From assembly GCA_022414725.1 (NCBI GenBank), contig CM039464.1:42912462-42976461 (forward strand): DNA of 64,000 nt, read 5' to 3'. A program made the translations under genes and the position numbers. This document shows positions 58,323-64,000 of the stretch, piece after piece. The notes below the pieces were generated by a model that was not told the DNA's origin, ran no database searches, and worked only from the letters and a program-made list of their open reading frames with translations. Source of the stretch: Microglena sp. YARC. Its lineage: Eukaryota; Chlorophyta; Chlorophyceae; Chlamydomonadales; Chlamydomonadaceae. Within the stretch, counting starts at the first letter, position 1; every line of letters begins with the position of its first letter.

Positions 58323-58376
58323 ATTTCCCGACAATAAAAAAACACGCAAAATGTAGACGCGACGCAAAAATACACT

Positions 58377-61300
58377 ATGCACTACACTCCCGACGCCGCA
58401 GCCGCACCCATCATGGACGCATTCTTCAAGGAACGCGAGAAACACTTCGCTACACAACATCACATCGACTCGTTCGATGACCTACTAGGAACGCGTCTAA
58501 GAGCGATCGTACGCAGCATGAACCCAATCACAATGGTGCGCGAAGACCCCAACACGAAAACCAAACACACGGTGAAGGTGTACGTAGGAGGAGACAAAAA
58601 ACTCCGCCCCGATCACGACGTGCACATAGGAGACCCAACCCCGACTCTACCATCACAAGCCCGGGTAGCAAACCAAACGTACGGTGCGGACATCTTCGCA
58701 GACGTCCACGTGGTCTATCCGGACGACAACGACGAGGCACGAGACTTCGAACGCGTGCACATCGGATTCATACCCATCATGATCCACTCCAAAGCGTGCT
58801 CTCTAAGAGGGCTAAAGCCGCACCAGTTACGAGCACAAGGAGAATGCCCATACGATATGGGCGGATACTTCGTAATATACGGACGCGAAAAGGTCATCGT
58901 GACACAAGAGGAACGCGTCCCGAACCGACTCTACACACGACGCGGAGAGAAAATAGAAGACGACAAACTCATCCTAAAAGCATTCATCAGGTGCGTCTCC
59001 ACAGACGCACGCGACGTGTTCCCACGCACAAGCGTCTTCCGAGTCATGACTTCGGGTGAAATCACAGCCACGGTCACCCACATCAACGAAGGAGCCGTGC
59101 CCGTCACAACTCTCTTCCGAGCACTCGGCATCGAAAGCGATCGCGCCATCCTCAAAACCATCTTCCACGAAGATCCAGGAGAAGAGAGAAACAAGGTCGA
59201 AATCGAACTCATGCACGCATCCATAGCCGCAAGACACAAGTCCGGAGTAAGCAGCCAGAGAGGAGCCATAGATTTCCTCATACCACGCACACGATTCAAG
59301 TCCCAACTCGACCTCAAAAGCGTCCTCACAGACGACCTCTTCCCAAATGTAGGACGCACGTTCAAGGCCAAAGCGATCGCCCTAGGAGCAGTCGTGAGAC
59401 ATCTCGTAAGAGCCGCTCTAGGAAAAGAACCCATGCCGGAACTCGATCACTATGCCAACAAGAGACTCATGTGCTCAGGTGCAATCACAGCCAATCTCTT
59501 CAGAGACGCGTACCTACTATCAATCGCAACAACCCTGCGCACGCTCAACGAAGAGTTCCTCACCGGACCATGGCGCGTTGCAAACGATATACACACGCTC
59601 GTCAACGAAGCCAACCTGAAAAATATATTCCAACCAAGAATCATCCGAGAAGCCCTCGTACGAGCACTCAAAGGATCGCGACACGGCGATGACAATGCAC
59701 GCGCGCCCGTCCAAGAACTCAGCAGAGTCTCATATCTAGGATACATTTCACACATGAGACGAGTAAACAACCCCGTCGACAGGAACGTCAAGATAGCAGA
59801 CACACACCGTCTAAGGCCGTCGCAATGGGGAGTCATCTGCCCAGTAGAGTCACCAGACGGACCCAACGTAGGCCTCCTCACGCACCTAGCCACAATTGTC
59901 TCCATATCACTTGCCATACCAGAACCCGTCGTACAAGAAACCATAAGAACCACCATAGACAAATACACGAGACATCTATCAAACAGCACACTATCCCCAC
60001 AAGCAACCGCGGTGCACTTTAACGACACATGGATAGCGATCACAGACACACCCAAGGACCTAGTCGATGCATTACGAAAAATGAGGACGGAAGACACCAG
60101 ACTGAACACACTCGGCGTCACATGGGACGTGTGGAGGAACGACGTGGCAATCCGCACAGATGCAGGAAGATGCTGCAAACCACTAAGAAGAGTACAGGAA
60201 GGAAAGGTCGTACCAATCAACGGAGATCCGTCGTGGACCGAATTGATACGCAGCGGAGCGATCGAAATGATTGACGTCGAAGAAGTAGCTACATGTCTAG
60301 TGGCAATGAACGAGGCAGACGTCAACAATCGAGACCCGATCCCAGGCAGATACACGCACGCAGAGATACACGCAGGAAGCAAACTCTCAATGGTAAGCAA
60401 CACCTACCCACTACTTAACCACAACAACGGGGCGTACAACTCACTATGTCTAGCGCAATTTAAACAAGCGGTAGGAACGACCATGACCTCCATCAGGGAC
60501 CGGTTCGATACGAACACATTCCTACTACACCACGCCCAACGCCCTCTGGTAAGCACGAGCTTCGCAGACCGACTATTCGGAGGACGTTTCGCGCACGGCG
60601 AGAACGTCGTAGTAGCAATCGCCACATACACAGGATACAACCAAGATGACGCCATCATCATCAATCTAGACGCCGTGCAGCGTGGCCGACTAGCACTCAC
60701 AGTATTCGAAACCATCCGGTACGAGGAGTCAGATGAGGAACCAGAGGACCCAAACATTCAAAAAAACAAAAAAACCAAATTGTGTTTGCGAACCCACAGC
60801 GGCTAGTGTCACGCGGGTACGCCCTATCAACCACCACCAAAACAACCACAAAAAGAATACAAAAACCTCGACGAACATGGAATGCCAAAGATCAACAAAA
60901 TGCTAAGAGAAGGAGACGCAGTTGTAGGAATGGTCAAGGTACCATCGACCGCAGCAAAGGAAGACGTCTTCACGGACGCATCTCAACGTCTACAATCCAG
61001 AGAATCCGACCTTCCCACGTATGTAGACGGCGTCCACTTGCAAAACATAGATCAGAACACAGCAAAAGACAACGCACTACCACAACTTAGAGCATGCAAA
61101 GTACGTCTCCGCCAGATGCGCAGCCCCAAACTCGGAGACAAACTAAGCTCGCGTTACGGCCAGAAAGGGGTGGTGGGAATGATTCTACCCGCCGTGGACA
61201 TGCCGTTCTGCGCAGAGGACGGTATCGTACCCGACATCATCATCAACCCCAATGCATTCCCCAACCGTAGGACAGTCTCGCATATACTGGAAGCCGTGCT

Positions 61301-61870
61301 AGCGCGCGAGGGAGCAGTCAAAGGAGCTCGCATGAACGCCGACACATTCGGAGGCGAAGACATCGGAGCCGCGCTGACCCAACTGGGTCTGCGTGAAAAC
61401 GGACACGCGAACATGCTCATGCACAACGGACGATCCGGAGAAGAGGCGAAAACACGCATCTTTGTAGGCGTGAATTACTACGGTCGCTTGAAACACATGG
61501 TAGAGGACAAGTACCAGTCGCGTGCACGAGGAGCAGTCGACGCCACAACACGTCAGCCAACGAAGTCCAAGGGACAGAGCGGAGGGCTGCGCATTGGAGA
61601 GATGGAGCAGAACGCACTCGTCGCACACGGACTCGCATCGTTCACACGCGAAGCGTTCATGCAGCGCAGCGATCACCACTCAACTAAGGTCAATGCCACG
61701 TCAGGAACGCCGGCGGAATGGTGGGCCGCAGCAGCACGCGAAGACCCAGAAGGACCGACGAGGAGGCAACTGTTGAAACACCTTACACGTTCACCCTCAT
61801 GCAGCACGAACTCAGAGCATTGGGGGTGGAGGCAGCGCTTCTCACATCCACTGATGAATTTTATTTATAG
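58377..61870 (+). pseudogene. rpb2: DNA-directed RNA polymerase II subunit 2 (Rpb2), giant-virus type, with frameshifts
   Basis: ATG at 58377. The family order is clear: GYFVIYGREKVIVTQEE, SYLGYISHMRRVNNPVD, QWGVICPVESPDGPNVGL (family PAETPEG), GYNQDDAIIIN, GDKLSSRYGQKGVVG, NGRSGEEAKTRIFVGV, LKHMVEDKYQSRARG and GGLRIGEMEQNA. Together these give the second-largest polymerase subunit, which forms half of the active site. No introns. The frame breaks near 60770 (A-runs) and returns near 60825, so about 18 codons are out of frame; at about 61685 it shifts again, and the C-terminal clamp part (TPYTFTLMQHELRALG) lies in another frame ending at 61870. Near 61700 a zinc-ribbon Cys pair seems reduced. 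Either the gene is decaying or the consensus has homopolymer errors. Total about 1150 codons, a normal length. Confidence 0.9.
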
Positions 61871-62119
61871 CTCAGTGGCGTTGGGTTGTTTGAGTTTTTC
61901 CGTGTAAAATTCGTACGAATCAATGTCGAGCAGTTGCAACGCCTTGTCGATCAAATTTTCCAGCATGCTATCTGGAAGCTCCAGACACGAGGACGGGTTG
62001 CACCAACAGATGTTTACGAACAACCGCCCGCTCTCCGGGACGTCTCCTGCACTCCTCGATAAGCGTGCACAGTCGCTAGAAATCTTCGTAGTCCAAGAAT
62101 GTAGTGTGACATGAAGCAA
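61865..62119 (-). CDS. Unknown protein convergent with rpb2
   Basis: 84 codons from an ATG at 62119. The C-terminal 34 residues (MLENLIDKALQLLDIDSY) look natural; upstream, another minus-strand frame (TEAALACCNGVPICFMSHY) appears to be the true continuation towards the MITE at 62171, so the gene is probably frameshifted and cut. GVPICFMSHYIL loosely recalls the end of a BRCT domain, but I would not assign it. The stop overlaps the rpb2 stop region by six bases. Its 3' end is duplicated at the window edge. Confidence 0.45.
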   Translation of the reverse strand: MLHVTLHSWTTKISSDCARLSRSAGDVPESGRLFVNICWCNPSSCLELPDSMLENLIDKALQLLDIDSYEFYTEKLKQPNATEL

Positions 62120-62170
62120 ATAGGAACGCCGTTACAACATGCCAACGCGGCTTCCGTTTTGCTTGCCAGA

Positions 62171-62574
62171 TACAGTCGACGGAATACTAAAATGAAACCG
62201 CCTCGTGTACCGCACACCTTACGGTGTAACCTAATGGTGTAGCAACCCACGGGGCAGTGGAACACCAATACGATTTTGAATCAACAAATTGCAGGATGTT
62301 AACGAGAATATCGTGGTTCTTTTTTAGATCACGGCTCTCCATCCCGCAGACTCCGTATCGTTCTTTTGTTGGTACTTTCGAGAGTGTCCATTGAAGGACC
62401 AGCCGCACTTAAGCGATCGCCTCTTCCCCAGTACCGTGCCCCAAAAGAACACGGGGTCTTTGTTGATGTGCAATGCGTCATGTAAGGAGGTTTCTTTGCT
62501 GGACGGGTCATTTTTATTGGTAACCGCCTTATACCGTTTTTTGGATGTTTCATTTTACTGTTCCGCCGACTGTA
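62171..62574. mobile_element. MITE-B long form, copy 2 (404 bp)
   Basis: TACAGTCGACGGAATACTAA at the left, TTACTGTTCCGCCGACTGTA at the right. Same interior as 33533-33944 apart from indels (for example CTCTTCCCCAGTACCGTG at 62421, missing there). Confidence 0.9.
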
Positions 62575-62596
62575 GCGGTATAAAAAATTTCCCAAT

Positions 62597-62610
62597 TTAT
62601 TCGATAACAA
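62597..62610 (+). promoter_or_regulatory. TTATTCGATAACAA motif upstream of a viral-type gene
   Basis: Found 55 bases before the ATG at 62665. Its near twin TTATTTGATAACAA is at 63389-63402, ending at the ATG at 63402. Two occurrences only, so weak evidence. Confidence 0.3.
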
Positions 62611-62664
62611 CAACAACTGCGAAGACCATAAGATCATAAGACCATCAGGAGTATCGGGAGAGAT

Positions 62665-63186
62665 ATGGAGTCTGCAAACCCCGCTTTGACGGATGCCAAC
62701 GTCGTCTCAGCCCGCGAGGCGTTTTGCAATTGCAAGGCGTTTGTTTCCGGGTGGTCAAACTACGAAGGCGCCAGGCTCGTGGCGTCTCTCAAAAACGCAA
62801 AGTCGCTTGCGCAGGTCAACGAGCTGGAGCGTACTTACATCGCGTACATGCAAGCATTGGAGCCCTTCCAACCCAAGCGTTCAGAGGTGGATGAGCAGAA
62901 GGAAAAGCTCATGGAGAGCATTAACGATGAGGCGGGATCACTGATGAATTTGTATATGAAGGGATTGATAGACAGCATGCCGGATGCAAAATATGTGCCC
63001 ATGATGTACGTGGTGCCCCAGTCAGGCACATACTGGGTCAAGGGCGTGCCGTTTGCTCGCAAACAGGCGGGCCGCGCCCGCACCAACATGTACTTTAATG
63101 GGGCGACCGTTGTTGTATTTGTTGCCGTTGTTGCTGCATTTATATACAAAATGTGCTGTCAAATTAAGTACGACATGAATTGGTGA
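62665..63186 (+). CDS. Small C-terminally anchored membrane protein
   Basis: 173 codons, ATG at 62665. Hydrophilic helical body (FVSGWSNYEGARLVASLKN, LERTYIAYMQALEPF), a middle part with MMYVVPQSGTYWVKG, then one hydrophobic helix GATVVVFVAVVAAFIYKM near residues 149-167 and a short basic tail. This is a tail-anchored plan. Viral virion or ER membrane proteins often look so, but no family is recognised. Confidence 0.6.
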   Translation: MESANPALTDANVVSAREAFCNCKAFVSGWSNYEGARLVASLKNAKSLAQVNELERTYIAYMQALEPFQPKRSEVDEQKEKLMESINDEAGSLMNLYMKGLIDSMPDAKYVPMMYVVPQSGTYWVKGVPFARKQAGRARTNMYFNGATVVVFVAVVAAFIYKMCCQIKYDMNW

Positions 63187-63401
63187 TCCGTGAACCAGTC
63201 GATTCTGAATTGGGCCATTTGTAAATGGTGCGGAAAAAATCATAGCATGTAACCGATCATGGGAGAACACGATTACGACTACACACAGCGAAGCGAACGT
63301 AACTTGGATGTTAATTAACTGAGTCTCGATATTCTCTAATTATTCCGTATGTTGAGCATTTCGGTTCGAACCCACTTTATTTCCAACGTTATTTGATAAC
63401 A

Positions 63402-63707
63402 ATGACAAGGAGTGATAATAACAACAACCTCGCATCTAATGGGTACATGAAGGACGCTTTAGCGGTTGTCGCGTTCCTTATTGCATTGGTTGTGATCGTT
63501 GGGAGACCTCGCTCATGGTGGTGTTCGCCCACACAGAGAAACTTGATCATCCTCGTGCTCGTCGTGTGCGGGTCCATAGACCTTCTCTTCACACTGAACC
63601 CAGAGTGGCACAACCGACCGTTCACGGGGGCCGACGCACCAAGCGCGTGCATCTGTTTCCAGGCCATATCGATGATAGCAGGTATAGTATACGCCGTATT
63701 AAGCTGA
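63402..63707 (+). CDS. Small multi-spanning membrane protein
   Basis: 101 codons from the ATG at 63402. Hydrophobic helices at DALAVVAFLIALVVIVG, LIILVLVVCGSIDLLFTL and ISMIAGIVYAVLS, with a Trp-rich loop (RPRSWWCSP). N-terminus Asn-rich (DNNNNLASNG). No family recognised. Stops 10 bases before a MITE-A TIR. Confidence 0.6.
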   Translation: MTRSDNNNNLASNGYMKDALAVVAFLIALVVIVGRPRSWWCSPTQRNLIILVLVVCGSIDLLFTLNPEWHNRPFTGADAPSACICFQAISMIAGIVYAVLS

Positions 63708-63718
63708 ATACAAGGCTG

Positions 63719-63835
63719 TACAGTTGTTCTCGAATAAAGTGGGAAACCGTTCAACCGTCTTTGTCCCCAGGTGGTGGTGGGGTTTTCGAGGAGCTTCTCG
63801 GTGCGGCTAGGCAAAACGCGAGGGGTGCAATGCCT
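63719..63835 (+). mobile_element. MITE-A copy with internal deletion
   Basis: TACAGTTGTTCTCGAATAAA and GTGGG jump straight to AAACCGTTCAACCGTCTTTG, TCCCC and GGTGGTGGGGTTTTCGAGGA, the distal part otherwise seen only at 41600-41700. Confidence 0.8.
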
Positions 63836-63899
63836 CATCGGGTAAGCCTGAGGAATGGTGAGCACGCGAAGGCCCAGAACCGAGAAACCAGAACCCAGA

Positions 63900-64000
63900 C
63901 CTACACATTCACCCTCATGCAACACGAACTCAGAGCATTTGAGGTGGAGGCAGCGCACCGTTGGTTTGTTTGAGTTTTTCCGTGTAAAATTCGTACGAAT
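63900..64000 (+). pseudogene. Partial duplicate of the rpb2 3' end and of the convergent gene's end
   Basis: TACACATTCACCCTCATGCA, then CACGAACTCAGAGCATTTGA and GGTGGAGGCAGCGC match 61784-61832. After a gap of about 50 bases it matches 61888 onward (TTGTTTGAGTTTTTCCGTGT, AAAATTCGTACGAAT). It continues beyond the window. Confidence 0.85.

Noticed and set aside
60755..60890. Intron or intein in rpb2
   Set aside because: No splice borders or intein motifs. Out-of-frame codons still fit Rpb2, so two small indels explain it.

Overview
The window looks like nuclear DNA of a unicellular eukaryote (an alga or other protist) that is rich in mobile elements and carries genes of giant-virus (Nucleocytoviricota) type, most simply an endogenized giant virus. 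The eukaryotic signs are GT-AG introns with GTGAGT donors (11120-11464, 5102-5188), a Ty1/copia retrotransposon with two LTRs, Tc1/mariner-type elements inserted at TA, dispersed repeats and long satellites. The viral signs are an RNA polymerase II subunit 2 gene without introns (58377-61870) and, around it, compact genes with AT-rich upstream regions for an amidoligase-like protein, a glycosyltransferase-like protein, F-box/ankyrin and F-box/LRR proteins and small membrane proteins. A free-living giant virus with spliceosomal introns cannot be excluded. The species and virus family cannot be named from this sequence alone.

Layout. 1-5.3 kb: fragments and small genes (a partial unknown CDS, a tRNA-like Pol III element, a P-loop ATPase) and a spliced caspase-like gene interrupted by an in-frame TGA just before its catalytic His motif. 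5.3-8.7 kb: a Fanzor (eukaryotic TnpB-like, RNA-guided nuclease family) gene divergent from an IS630/Tc1-type transposase with an 80-bp shared promoter; a conserved hairpin lies behind the Fanzor 3' end and recurs alone at 32.2 kb. 8.7-19 kb: repeat-rich DNA with cellular-type genes (coiled coil, papain-fold-like protein with introns, LPCAT-like acyltransferase, ribbon-helix-helix-like protein, a Cys/His-motif family). 19-30 kb: a second, differently organised Fanzor/transposase family in two damaged copies (A and B), with a frameshifted copia element between them. 30-34 kb: degraded transposons, MITEs and minisatellites. 34.9-40.0 kb: about 24 copies of a 195/218-bp satellite unit directly followed by a JmjC-like exon that opens at a splice acceptor. 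42-48.5 kb: a divergent cassette (Cys/His-motif gene and F-box/LRR gene) duplicated two to three times. 48.8-64 kb: the virus-like block, ending in rpb2 and a partial duplication of the rpb2 3' end.

At least four TIR families of TA-inserting elements occur. Several have inserted at gene ends: one 1047-bp element ends two flanking genes with nearly the same TIR-encoded C-terminal tail, and others have truncated the second Fanzor and several small genes. Frequent single-base frameshifts (rpb2, transposase, copia and others), often next to homopolymers, mean either decay or residual read errors; the sequence alone cannot decide which.
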